The position numbers and the translations under genes are program-made. From Bradyrhizobium sp. AS23.2 (GTDB taxonomy: Bacteria; Pseudomonadota; Alphaproteobacteria; Rhizobiales; Xanthobacteraceae), in contig NZ_LGHM01000026.1 in assembly GCF_001908185.1 (NCBI RefSeq), positions 1 to 64,000 on the forward strand: 64,000 bases of DNA, given 5' to 3'. Under the pieces are notes generated by a model. The model had not been told where the DNA came from. It saw only the letters and a program-made list of their open reading frames with translations, and did not search any database. Of this stretch, positions 34,606 through 42,009 are shown piece after piece (the first letter of the stretch is position 1; the number at the start of each line of letters is the position of its first letter).

Positions 34606-35118
34606 CTACCGCCCGAACTGGAAAATCGACAGCCAGTTGAACCGCCCGAACTGCTGCACCGCCCCCGTGTTCATGTCGCCGATCTGGAGCAGAAGAGCGT
34701 TCGTGGAATTGCCGACCTGGGTGATGTCGGCGATGTTGTTCACGCCGGACTGACCGATCGCCGCGTTGGTAGTGCCACCGATCTGGATTAAATCGACATA
34801 GTTCCTTGTGCCGTTCTGGACAATGGTCGCATCGACAGTTCCCGTGCCGCCGAACTGAATCACCCGCGCGATATTGATGCTGCTGTTCTCCACGATCGTG
34901 ATCGGCTGCGGATTGTTGCCGTACTCCACGACCGTCTGGATGCTCACGCTCGGGTTCGTGACACCGCCTTGCATGAGTCCGCCGCCTTGGAGTCCTCCGC
35001 CGCCTTGAAGTCCGGCGAATGGCGATGGCCTGGATCCGGCCGATGCCTCGGACGCAACGCTGATGGCGGCGAGCAGCGCCAACAGCGCCAATAACTTCCT
35101 ACCGTACCTCAACCCCAT
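34606..35118 (-). CDS. Curlin-repeat secreted protein (CsgA/CsgB-like) D
   Basis: 170 residues: signal peptide (KLLALLALLAAISVASEASA), a Gly-rich linker (GLQGGGGLQGGGLMQGG), then about five curlin-like units with N-x-A-x-I-x-Q-x-G spacing, for example NVDATIVQNGTRN-like and NAAIGQSGVNNIADITQVGN. The end NWLSIFQFGR resembles a terminal strand. Curlin repeats form cross-beta amyloid outside the cell. ATG 35118 lies after GGGGGAAAG. It shares strand, signal peptide and repeat type with three neighbours upstream. Confidence 0.78.
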   Translation of the reverse strand: MGLRYGRKLLALLALLAAISVASEASAGSRPSPFAGLQGGGGLQGGGLMQGGVTNPSVSIQTVVEYGNNPQPITIVENSSINIARVIQFGGTGTVDATIVQNGTRNYVDLIQIGGTTNAAIGQSGVNNIADITQVGNSTNALLLQIGDMNTGAVQQFGRFNWLSIFQFGR

Positions 35119-35165
35119 CACCTTTCCCCCTGCCGGTTCCTGACCAAGGCGAGCCCGCGTTCACC

Positions 35166-35576
35166 TTACGGGCTAGTTTGGACCACTGTCGACGAGTTGA
35201 CCTTGCCGAACTGCGCGATCGCTCCCGCATTCATCGTGCCGAGCTGCGACAGGACGCTCGTCGCCGACTGGCCGGTCTGGCCGACGAACGCGAAATTATT
35301 CATGCCGGTCTGCCCGACCGAAGCCGATGTCGTCCCGCCGAATTGCAGGATGCCGACCGCGTTATTCGAGCCGTTCTGGGTGACAGTCGCGCTGGTGTTA
35401 CCGCCGATCATGAACACGCCGGCCATGTTGGTCGAACTGCTCTGGTTCAAGACGACCGGCGGCCCGTTGACCGAGACGATCGTCTTTATGTCAGCGCCTT
35501 GCGCCCGCGCAGGGCCGTTCGCGGCGAAACAGGAGACGAGGACCGCCGTCGCAACGACCAGAAGATGCTTGTTCAT
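35166..35576 (-). CDS. Curlin-repeat secreted protein C
   Basis: 136 residues with a signal peptide (HLLVVATAVLVSCFAANGPA) and a repeat domain. Units include NTSATVTQNGSNNAVGILQF, SASVGQTGMNNFAFVGQTG and SVLSQLGTMNAGAIAQFGKV, following S/A-x-I/V-x-Q-x-G-x-x-N. The second of two adjacent ATG codons (35576) has the better spacing from GGAGG. No Cys is present in the repeat region, as usual for amyloid subunits. It sits 47 bases downstream-of-stop from gene D's start and is transcribed in the same direction. Confidence 0.78.
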   Translation of the reverse strand: MNKHLLVVATAVLVSCFAANGPARAQGADIKTIVSVNGPPVVLNQSSSTNMAGVFMIGGNTSATVTQNGSNNAVGILQFGGTTSASVGQTGMNNFAFVGQTGQSATSVLSQLGTMNAGAIAQFGKVNSSTVVQTSP

Positions 35577-35620
35577 CATATGCCTCCACACTATCTGCCG
35601 AGCCAAAACACGATCTCAGG

Positions 35621-36014
35621 TCAGGGAGCCTGCTGCAAAATCGTGGAGCCGTTCAGAATGCCAAGCTGGGACACCCCGGCAGCATTGTTCAAACCAATCT
35701 GGCCGATCAAGCTCGTGTTGGCGCCGCCGACCTGACCGACCGCGGCGTTATTGGTCGCGGTGGGGGGTCGTGCCGCCCTGTCCTATCGTCGCCGAATTGA
35801 CCGAGGCCAGCGATCCCAACTGCAAGCTCGATGCGATGTTGGTCGCGCCGAATTGCAGCGTCGTCGCGGTGTTGTTCACCGGGCCGGTCTGCACTGTGGA
35901 CGAGAGATTTGTCGCACCGAACTGCAACACGCTAACCGAGTTGGCAGCTTGGGCCTCGACAGCGGTCAGTGCGCTCAGCATGACGACCGTCGTGAAGAGA
36001 TGTTTCATGCGCAT
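35621..36014 (-). pseudogene. Curlin-repeat secreted protein B, frameshifted at a G6 tract
   Basis: Signal peptide (MKHLFTTVVMLSALTAVEAQA) and repeats NSVSVLQFGATNLSSTVQTG and onward. The frame ends early at about 35748. On the next frame the repeats resume (TATNNAAVGQVGGANTSLIG, then NNAAGVSQLGILNGSTILQQ) and stop at 35621. The break coincides with six G at 35762-35767 on the plus strand (six C in the gene). Removing one base restores a continuous 130-residue protein, the same length as the neighbouring curlin A. ATG 36014 has GGAGGAA seven bases upstream. It could be a sequencing error, a fresh mutation or a slippage switch. Confidence 0.75.
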
Positions 36015-36153
36015 GTCAATTCCTCCGCGAAACGTCAGCCGTCGATCCGCCGCCTCGTTGGGCAAGCTCATCGCGGTCATTTCGAGTATGGCTTGTCGAG
36101 TATTGCCCGGACGCGCCGCTCAGTGGACGCGCCCGGGCCGATACGGGGCTGGC

Positions 36154-36546
36154 TTAGTGCTGCGTAATGGTGCTGAGGTTGATTCCGCCGCCAATCTGCC
36201 CAACGGCGGCGGCGTTGTTCGGCGGGAGGCCGAAGAGCGTGGTCTGGCTGATCGAGCTGGCGTTGTTGCCGGTGGCAACCTGCCCAGTGGTGGCCGCGTT
36301 GCCGAAGACGCCAATCTGGGTCACCGAGCTCGCATTGTTGAGCGACGGAGAGGTCGTGCCCTGCATGGTGCTCGCGCTGTTCACGAGGCCAAGCTGGAAG
36401 GTGGTCGAGGAGTCATTCACGTGGCCCTGCTGGTTCACGGCGGAGGCGTTTACTGCGCCGATCTGAAAGGTGCTCGCCGTGTTGGCAGCCTGAGCCGCTG
36501 AGGACAGAGCGAACACGGCAACGGATGCAAGAAACAATTTGCGCAT
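36154..36546 (-). CDS. Curlin-repeat secreted protein A
   Basis: 130 residues: signal peptide (RKLFLASVAVFALSSAAQA) followed by curlin-like units such as NTASTFQIGAVNASAVNQQG, DSSTTFQLGLVNSAS and NNASSVTQIGVFGNAATTGQ, ending NLSTITQH. The x-Q-x-G-x-x-N spacing matches curlin subunits. ATG 36546 follows AAGGGAT. It is the first of the curlin genes downstream of the FixJ/NarL-type regulator and shares its strand. Without a visible CsgG pore gene, the secretion route is unknown. Confidence 0.78.
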   Translation of the reverse strand: MRKLFLASVAVFALSSAAQAANTASTFQIGAVNASAVNQQGHVNDSSTTFQLGLVNSASTMQGTTSPSLNNASSVTQIGVFGNAATTGQVATGNNASSISQTTLFGLPPNNAAAVGQIGGGINLSTITQH

Positions 36547-36664
36547 GGGAAATCCCTTTCTAGCCGAGTTGTCTAACTGGGTTCGGATGCCGTCTTGGAG
36601 CAGGCCGACATCGTAGGGATGACTCTGAACCGATCTCGCTCGATGCGACAGACTGCAGTTCATG

Positions 36665-36682
36665 CTAGTCGATACGGACTAG
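36665..36682. promoter_or_regulatory. Palindrome upstream of curlin A
   Basis: CTAGTC-N6-GACTAG, a perfect 6+6 inverted repeat, 119 bases before the curlin A start codon and 31 bases after the regulator's stop codon. It could be a binding site for one of the LuxR-type regulators nearby. Confidence 0.45.
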
Positions 36683-36712
36683 ACGACGCGCGATCACTTG
36701 CCGTCCGCAAAT

Positions 36713-37384
36713 CTAGATCTGCGTATGTCCAGCACCGAAGCGCTCCGCCTCGAGTCCCATACTGTCGATCAATCGCACAACCTCAATCGGCGAACGCAAC
36801 TCGAGCTTCCGCATCATTCTGGCGCGGTGCACCTTCACCGTCACCTCGCTGACGCCGAGCTTGGCCGCGATCTGCTTGGCGACGAGCCCCTGCGCCATCA
36901 GCAGCATGATCTCGCGCTCCCGTGCCGTCAGCGTCTGGACGCGCTGGCGCGCCTCGCGCTCCGCACTCTCACGCTCCAGACGCCGGCGATCGCGCTCGAT
37001 GCCGTGCCTGATCGCATCGAGGATCTCCTGCTCGCGGAAGGGTTTTGGCAGAAACTCGACCGCCCCGCGCTTCATGGCCTCGACCGAGACGCGCACGTCC
37101 ACGTGGCCGCTGATGAAGACGATCGGTATCTGCACGCCCGACTCCGCCAGCTTGCGCTGAAGCTCGAGGCCGGTCGGCGACGTGCCGGGAAAGCGGACGT
37201 CGAGCACCAGGCAGGATGGTCCGTTAGCTAGACTTTCGGCAATAAACTCGTCCGTTGAGGCAAACAACCTGACGTGATGTCCGGTCTCCTCGCAAAGGCT
37301 GCCAATCGCATTTCGAATCTGAATTTCGTCATCAACGACATAAACTGTGGCTTGGTTTGAAACTGTGGCTTGATTTGAATTCAT
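36713..37384 (-). CDS. FixJ/NarL-type response regulator
   Basis: 223 residues. The receiver domain has acidic VVDDE, phospho-acceptor Asp in LVLDVRFPG, Ser/Thr in FISGHVD and Lys in LPKPF. A linker helix (IERDRRRLERESAEREARQR) leads to the LuxR-type HTH (LTAREREIMLLMAQGLVAKQ, then LGVSEVTVKVHRARMMRKLE). This is the FixJ/TodT layout. No cognate kinase gene is adjacent. It is upstream of and codirectional with the curlin-repeat genes, which makes it their probable regulator. Its N terminus contains a tandem six-residue duplication (NQATVS, NQATVY). Confidence 0.9.
   Translation of the reverse strand: MNSNQATVSNQATVYVVDDEIQIRNAIGSLCEETGHHVRLFASTDEFIAESLANGPSCLVLDVRFPGTSPTGLELQRKLAESGVQIPIVFISGHVDVRVSVEAMKRGAVEFLPKPFREQEILDAIRHGIERDRRRLERESAEREARQRVQTLTAREREIMLLMAQGLVAKQIAAKLGVSEVTVKVHRARMMRKLELRSPIEVVRLIDSMGLEAERFGAGHTQI
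37342..37377. repeat. 18-bp tandem duplication inside the regulator gene
   Basis: Two adjacent copies of AAACTGTGGCTTGRTTTG with one difference. They duplicate six codons at the extreme N terminus of the response regulator, before the receiver fold starts. Confidence 0.7.
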
Positions 37385-37972
37385 CGCAGCTAACTCCCCG
37401 AATTGGGGCTCGATGATCCGGCAACGAGCTCTCCATCATGATTGCAAGCGATAAACAAGGTGCTGAATGAATTGGCGAGTGCGAACGAGCCGCAAAGGCT
37501 CGTCAGTTCCACGTTCTAGGGCAAAACGCCCGGTGGATACGAGTGAAGCAGTTAACATTTCGGAGTTCGTGATCGAAGGGGGCTCGAGGCCACCTTCGGC
37601 GCCGCAATGTCGAGGATGCGCCAATCCGGCGTCGAGCCCCTGGTATGGCCAACTGTGTCACGGTGTTGCCACCCTTACGCCAAACTGAACACCGACCGGC
37701 CACTACTTCGGCCAGATCGGACGAGACGTTTAGTCAGCTATCGAGTTCGATACCGCGCGCATCGATTTGAATACGCCCGGTATGGGTTCTGCGCAAATCA
37801 CGAAAAGGCGCAGTCGCGGGCTTTACTTCTGAATCATAGAGCGCGCCCGTCCGTCGCCTTAAGAACGACGACATACTGCCGAGACACCGGGATCGCCTCG
37901 GGCGAATTGCAGCCATCTCTCGATTCCGGTCTTTCCGCCAACAAGGTCATTTCAAGGGCGGGGGTTCTTGAT
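37385..37972. other. Long divergent intergenic region
   Basis: 588 bases between the regulator and the exporter operon, with lower GC than its surroundings. It contains a small hairpin CGAGCC-GCAAA-GGCTCG at 37486-37502 and a spaced inverted repeat GGGGCTCGA (37579-37587) / TCGAGCCCC (37632-37640). The open frame that continues upstream of the exporter gene has no family resemblance, so no gene is called. A small RNA is possible but not shown. Confidence 0.4.
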
Positions 37973-39403
37973 ATGCGATTTGTGCCAGTTATTGCCTTTT
38001 TTGGAACTGCATGTGGTCTCGCCGCGGTCTACGCCGCGGGATCGGCAACAATCACCGGCGCGGCCGGGAGTGCGGCGGCCGGAGCGACGCAAGCCTACGA
38101 GTCGACAAAACAGCTCCTCGCACCCGGTGATCGCGAAGCCTCAACCTTCGGGTCGGACACGCCTGTGTTCCGCTACGCCTCGATACAGCGCGGCAGCATC
38201 GAGCAGACCGTGACCGTCACCGGTGCCCTGCAACCGGTCAAGACGATCGAGGTGGGTTCCCAATTGTCCGGACAGCTTGCGCGGGTCTATGTCGATTTCA
38301 ACGACACCGTCAGCAAGGACCAGCCGCTCGCGCTGATCGATCCCCGCAGCTTCGCGGCCAAGGTCGACGAGGCCAAGGCGGCGCTCGAAGTCGCCAACTC
38401 CCTCGTGGATATCGAGCGGGCCAAGCTCGATCGCGCCAGGATCGATCTGCAGAACGCCAAGGGCAGCCGCGCCGTGCTTGCCGCCAAGCTCGAGAGCGCC
38501 CAGGCGGTCAAATCATCGGCGCAGAAGACCCTGCAGCGAAAACTGGCGCTGCAGTCGCAAAACGTCGTTGCGACGTCGACGGTCGACGACGCCCAGACAG
38601 AGTTTACCGCTCGGCTCGCCCAGGAGCGCGAGGCCGAGGTGATGGTGTCCCTCAATTCCTACTCCGTGGACGGCGCGCAGGCCGACGTCCGCAGGATCGA
38701 GGCTGAGCTGAACCAGGCGAGGATGGCGGTGCCGGAGAAGGCGGCCGTACTTGCCGCGGCGCAAGCGGACCTCGACCGCACCGTGATCCGCTCGCCCATC
38801 GACGGCGTGGTCGTCGGCAGGTTCGTCAACGAGGGCCAGACGCTCGCCGTCGGGCTGGAGTCGCGCACCACCTTCGTGGTCGCCCATCGCCTCGAAGACA
38901 TGGAAATCCACGCGCAGGTGGACGAAGCGGATATCGGACGCATCGCCCCCGGCCAGCGCGCCTACTTTACGGTAGATGCCTACCCCGACCGCCGCTTCGA
39001 AGCGATGGTGCGACAGGTACGCAAGGCGCCGCAGAACCAGCAGCACGTGGTTACCTATACCGTCGTGCTTGCGACCTCCAACCTCGATGGCGCGCTGCTG
39101 CCCGGTATGACCGCGTTGGTCAAGATCGTGATCGAGCGCCAGGACGATGTGCTCAAAGTGCCGCTCGCCGCGTTGCGCTTCCAGCCTTCGGGCACGCGGA
39201 CCGACGCAACTTCGAACCGCAGCGGCGTCTGGGTACGCACCCCGACCGGCTCCATCCAGCGGGTTCCGGTGACCGTCGGCGCGGCCGGCACCGAACAGGT
39301 GGCGCTCAAGAGCGGAGATCTCGTCGAAGGCAGCCAGGTCGCCATCGGTCAGGCAATCCGGCCCTCCGGTATGGAATTTCTTGGAATCAGGTTTGGATCA
39401 TGA
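37973..39403 (+). CDS. macA: MacA-like periplasmic adaptor (membrane fusion protein)
   Basis: 476 residues. An N-terminal membrane anchor/signal (RFVPVIAFFGTACGLAAVYA) is followed by a lipoyl half-motif (GALQPVKTIEVGSQLSGQLA), a long alpha-hairpin coiled coil of about 150 residues, the second lipoyl half (VIRSPIDGVVVGRFVNEGQT) and a beta-barrel (LPGMTALVKIVIE). This is the architecture of MacA/HlyD adaptors of tripartite ABC exporters. ATG 37973 is chosen because the longer frame upstream has no family sequence. Its stop overlaps the ATPase start by four bases. An outer-membrane TolC partner is not in the operon. Confidence 0.87.
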   Translation: MRFVPVIAFFGTACGLAAVYAAGSATITGAAGSAAAGATQAYESTKQLLAPGDREASTFGSDTPVFRYASIQRGSIEQTVTVTGALQPVKTIEVGSQLSGQLARVYVDFNDTVSKDQPLALIDPRSFAAKVDEAKAALEVANSLVDIERAKLDRARIDLQNAKGSRAVLAAKLESAQAVKSSAQKTLQRKLALQSQNVVATSTVDDAQTEFTARLAQEREAEVMVSLNSYSVDGAQADVRRIEAELNQARMAVPEKAAVLAAAQADLDRTVIRSPIDGVVVGRFVNEGQTLAVGLESRTTFVVAHRLEDMEIHAQVDEADIGRIAPGQRAYFTVDAYPDRRFEAMVRQVRKAPQNQQHVVTYTVVLATSNLDGALLPGMTALVKIVIERQDDVLKVPLAALRFQPSGTRTDATSNRSGVWVRTPTGSIQRVPVTVGAAGTEQVALKSGDLVEGSQVAIGQAIRPSGMEFLGIRFGS

Positions 39404-40125
39404 CCGCCCGCCTGCCCCTTATCAGCCTCCGCTCCGTCTGCAGGACGTATCGCGCGGACGGGGTCGCAGTGACGGCGGTGCGCAATGTCAGCTTCGACAT
39501 TGAGCATGGCGAAATCCTCGCGGTGATGGGACCGTCCGGCTCCGGCAAGTCCACGCTGATGAACATGATCGGGCTGCTGGATCTGCCGAGCGAAGGCGCG
39601 ATCTATCTCGAGGGCGCCAATGTCGCCCATCTCTCCGAGGACCGCAGGTCGACCTTGCGCGCCCGTAGCATCGGCTTCGTGTTTCAATCCTACAATTTGC
39701 TCGCCCGCCACAACGCGATCGAGAATGTCGCCCTGCCGCTGGTCTATTGTGGTGTCGGCCGCAAGGAGCGGCTGGAACGGGCCGAGCACAGCCTCGCGGA
39801 CGTCGGCATGCTGCACCGGGCGCATCACTTTCCGCGGCAGCTCTCCGGTGGCGAGCAGCAGCGCATCGCGATCGCACGTGCTCTGATCGCCTCCCCGTTG
39901 ATCGTGCTTGCCGACGAGCCGACGGGCGCGCTCGACAGTCGCACCGGCGCCGAGATCCTGGCGCTGTTCGCCGCGCTCAACCAGCGCGGCCAGACCGTGG
40001 TGATGATCACCCATGATCCCGGCATCGCGATCCTGTGCCGTCGCACGATCCGCCTGCATGACGGAGAGATCGTCAGCGACGAGGCGCTGGCTCCGCTGCT
40101 GCCGAAACGGAGCGTTGCGTCATGA
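39400..40125 (+). CDS. MacB-type ABC exporter ATPase
   Basis: 241-residue nucleotide-binding protein of the LolD/MacB class. Walker A is GPSGSGKSTLMN, the Q loop is FQSYNLLARHNAIENV, the signature is LSGGEQQRIAIARAL, Walker B is IVLADEPTGALD, and the H loop is MITHDP. ATGA overlaps at both ends (39400-39403 and 40122-40125) couple it to the adaptor and permease. In canonical MacB the ATPase and permease are one chain; here they are separate genes. Confidence 0.92.
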   Translation: MTARLPLISLRSVCRTYRADGVAVTAVRNVSFDIEHGEILAVMGPSGSGKSTLMNMIGLLDLPSEGAIYLEGANVAHLSEDRRSTLRARSIGFVFQSYNLLARHNAIENVALPLVYCGVGRKERLERAEHSLADVGMLHRAHHFPRQLSGGEQQRIAIARALIASPLIVLADEPTGALDSRTGAEILALFAALNQRGQTVVMITHDPGIAILCRRTIRLHDGEIVSDEALAPLLPKRSVAS

Positions 40126-41345
40126 CAATGCTCCAGGGCTTCCAGATCGCTCTGCACGCCTTGCGCCTCAACCCGCTGCGCAGCATCCTCACGATGCTCG
40201 GCATCGTCATCGGCGTCGCATCGATTGTGACGGTCTTCGCGATCGGGGCCGGCGCCCAGGTTCGCCTCCAGGAGCAGATCCGCTCGATCGGCACCAACGT
40301 GCTGATGATCACGCCCGGCGCGGTCGTTCAGGGCGGCGTGCGTCTCAAGGAGGGCACGAAGCTGACGATGACCGAAAGCGATGTACAGGCCATCCTCGAG
40401 CAGATTCCGGAGATCCAGGCCGCGGCCGGCTCAATCGCCGGAACGGCGCAGGTGATCCACGAGAGCAAGAACTGGAACACGACGATCAATGGCACCACGA
40501 CCGGACACTTCATGGTGCGCGACTGGCAACTCTCCTCCGGCCGCTACTTCTCCGGCGCTGAGGAAGCTGGCGCCGGCAAGGTCGTGATCCTAGGAAGCAC
40601 GGTCGCGCGCGAACTGTTCGCGCCAGGCGACGATCCGATCGGCGCGCAGATCAGGATCATGAAGGTGCCGCTTGAAGTGGTCGGCGTGCTCGACCACAAG
40701 GGCCCCTCGCAGGACGACGTCGCCTTCGTCCCCCTCACCACGGCCAAGCTGCGCTTCCTCGGCAGCGCCAGCAACATCAACCGGGATTCGGTCGCCTACA
40801 TCATCGCGAAGGTGGCCGCCGACGGCCAGATGGCGGGCGCGCGAACGGAGATCGAAAGCCTGCTGCGGCAGCGTCACCGGGTCCTCGCGGGCCAGGAAGA
40901 CGATTTCAAGGTCCAGGATCCGGCCGCCGCCATGGAAGCGCAGCAGGGAGCAATCCGCACCGTGGCGCTCCTGCTCGTCGCCATCGCGTCGGTCTCGCTG
41001 CTCGTCGGCGGCATCAGCATCATGAACGTCATGATCGTGTCGGTCACGGAGCGAACGCGGGAAATTGGAATTCGCCGGGCGCTCGGTGGGCGGATGCGGG
41101 ACATCCGTCTCCAGTTTCTCTGCGAAGCGCTTGTACTCTGCCTCCTCGGCGGCGCTATCGGCGTTGTCGGTGGGGTCACGCTGTCGATGACAGTCGCCCG
41201 CATGGCCGGCTGGATCACGTCAATCGACAGCGAAGCGATTGCCCTGGCCCTGGTCTTCTCGATCGTGACCGGCCTCATCTTCGGTTTCTATCCTGCACAC
41301 AAGGCGTCCAAGCTCAGTCCAATAGAGGCGCTCAAGACGGAATGA
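40122..41345 (+). CDS. MacB/FtsX-type ABC exporter permease
   Basis: 407 residues. TM1 lies near the N terminus (RSILTMLGIVIGVASIVTVF), followed by a large periplasmic MacB-PCD domain (about residues 45-280) and three C-terminal helices beginning VALLLVAIASVSLLVGGISI. The conserved cytosolic loop is MIVSVTERTREIGIRRALGG, and the end is FYPAHKASKLSPIEALK. It would work as a mechanotransmission exporter with the ATPase and adaptor. The substrate is unknown (peptide, lipid, siderophore or small toxin). The small LuxR-type gene follows 50 bases downstream. Confidence 0.92.
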   Translation: MTMLQGFQIALHALRLNPLRSILTMLGIVIGVASIVTVFAIGAGAQVRLQEQIRSIGTNVLMITPGAVVQGGVRLKEGTKLTMTESDVQAILEQIPEIQAAAGSIAGTAQVIHESKNWNTTINGTTTGHFMVRDWQLSSGRYFSGAEEAGAGKVVILGSTVARELFAPGDDPIGAQIRIMKVPLEVVGVLDHKGPSQDDVAFVPLTTAKLRFLGSASNINRDSVAYIIAKVAADGQMAGARTEIESLLRQRHRVLAGQEDDFKVQDPAAAMEAQQGAIRTVALLLVAIASVSLLVGGISIMNVMIVSVTERTREIGIRRALGGRMRDIRLQFLCEALVLCLLGGAIGVVGGVTLSMTVARMAGWITSIDSEAIALALVFSIVTGLIFGFYPAHKASKLSPIEALKTE

Positions 41346-41395
41346 CGACATGCTGGGATGGCCACATCAGCTCAACGGCCAGGGAGGAACTAGTC

Positions 41396-41707
41396 ATGAG
41401 TCCGGAATATTCGATTACACCAACGCCTCGTGAACGTCAGCTGATGATGCTGATCGCGCGCGGAATGCAGAACAAGAACATCGCCTTCGAGCTCAAGATC
41501 TCGGAGAACACGGTGCGGGCGCATATCGGCAATATCATGCGCAAATACCGACTCCAGAACCGGACTCAGATCGCGATTATCTTCGCGCTGCATGCGGCAA
41601 CGCCATCGCTGCGGCGCGATCTCGCCAACGGCGGAGGCTATCCCGTCGCGGTGAAACCAGCGCAGGCGCTGGCGCAGAATCCGCAGGTAGAGATCGCGCC
41701 GAAATGA
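41396..41707 (+). CDS. Stand-alone LuxR-type HTH regulator
   Basis: 103 residues, consisting of little but a GerE/LuxR helix-turn-helix: TPRERQLMMLIARGMQNKNI, then ELKISENTVRAHIGNIMRKY. There is no receiver or autoinducer domain. ATG 41396 has AGGGAGGAAC ahead of it. The tail (NPQVEIAPK) is unstructured. It closes the exporter operon and, with the FixJ/NarL-type regulator, brackets the curlin/exporter locus. Confidence 0.85.
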   Translation: MSPEYSITPTPRERQLMMLIARGMQNKNIAFELKISENTVRAHIGNIMRKYRLQNRTQIAIIFALHAATPSLRRDLANGGGYPVAVKPAQALAQNPQVEIAPK

Positions 41708-41924
41708 GCTTGCCGGCTACCGTGGCGTTATTCTATTTGAATTCGGAATTTTGTCATAGATTGTTCGTTGTGGCAGGCATTGCCGCGTCCGACGCGAGAT
41801 CGGACTCGGGCGGCTCCGCCGGTCATCGTGCGCCATCGAGTTTGCGCCTCGTTGGTGCTTGAGAAGGAGTCTGTGACCGTATCGTCCCCACCTTCTCCCA
41901 TCTCTCTTGCATAGCCGACAGCCC

Positions 41925-41942
41925 TTGTAACAAAACTGTCAT
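41925..41942 (+). promoter_or_regulatory. Pho-box-like element
   Basis: TTGTAAC at 41925-41931 and CTGTCAT at 41936-41942 form a direct repeat with 11-base periodicity, like the PhoB site CTGTCAT-N4-CTGTCAT of rhizobia. It lies 68 bases before the phosphatase start codon. The first half-site is degenerate. Confidence 0.5.
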
Positions 41943-42009
41943 ATTGCAAAACTAAACGATTGCCGGGGCCGCGGTCGCGGCCATGCCGCCTCACCGCAGG
42001 AGAGATTTG

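Noticed and set aside
37607..37972. Upstream in-frame extension of the MacA-like gene
   Set aside because: Arg/Ser/His-rich sequence unlike any adaptor; the membrane anchor begins at the ATG at 37973.
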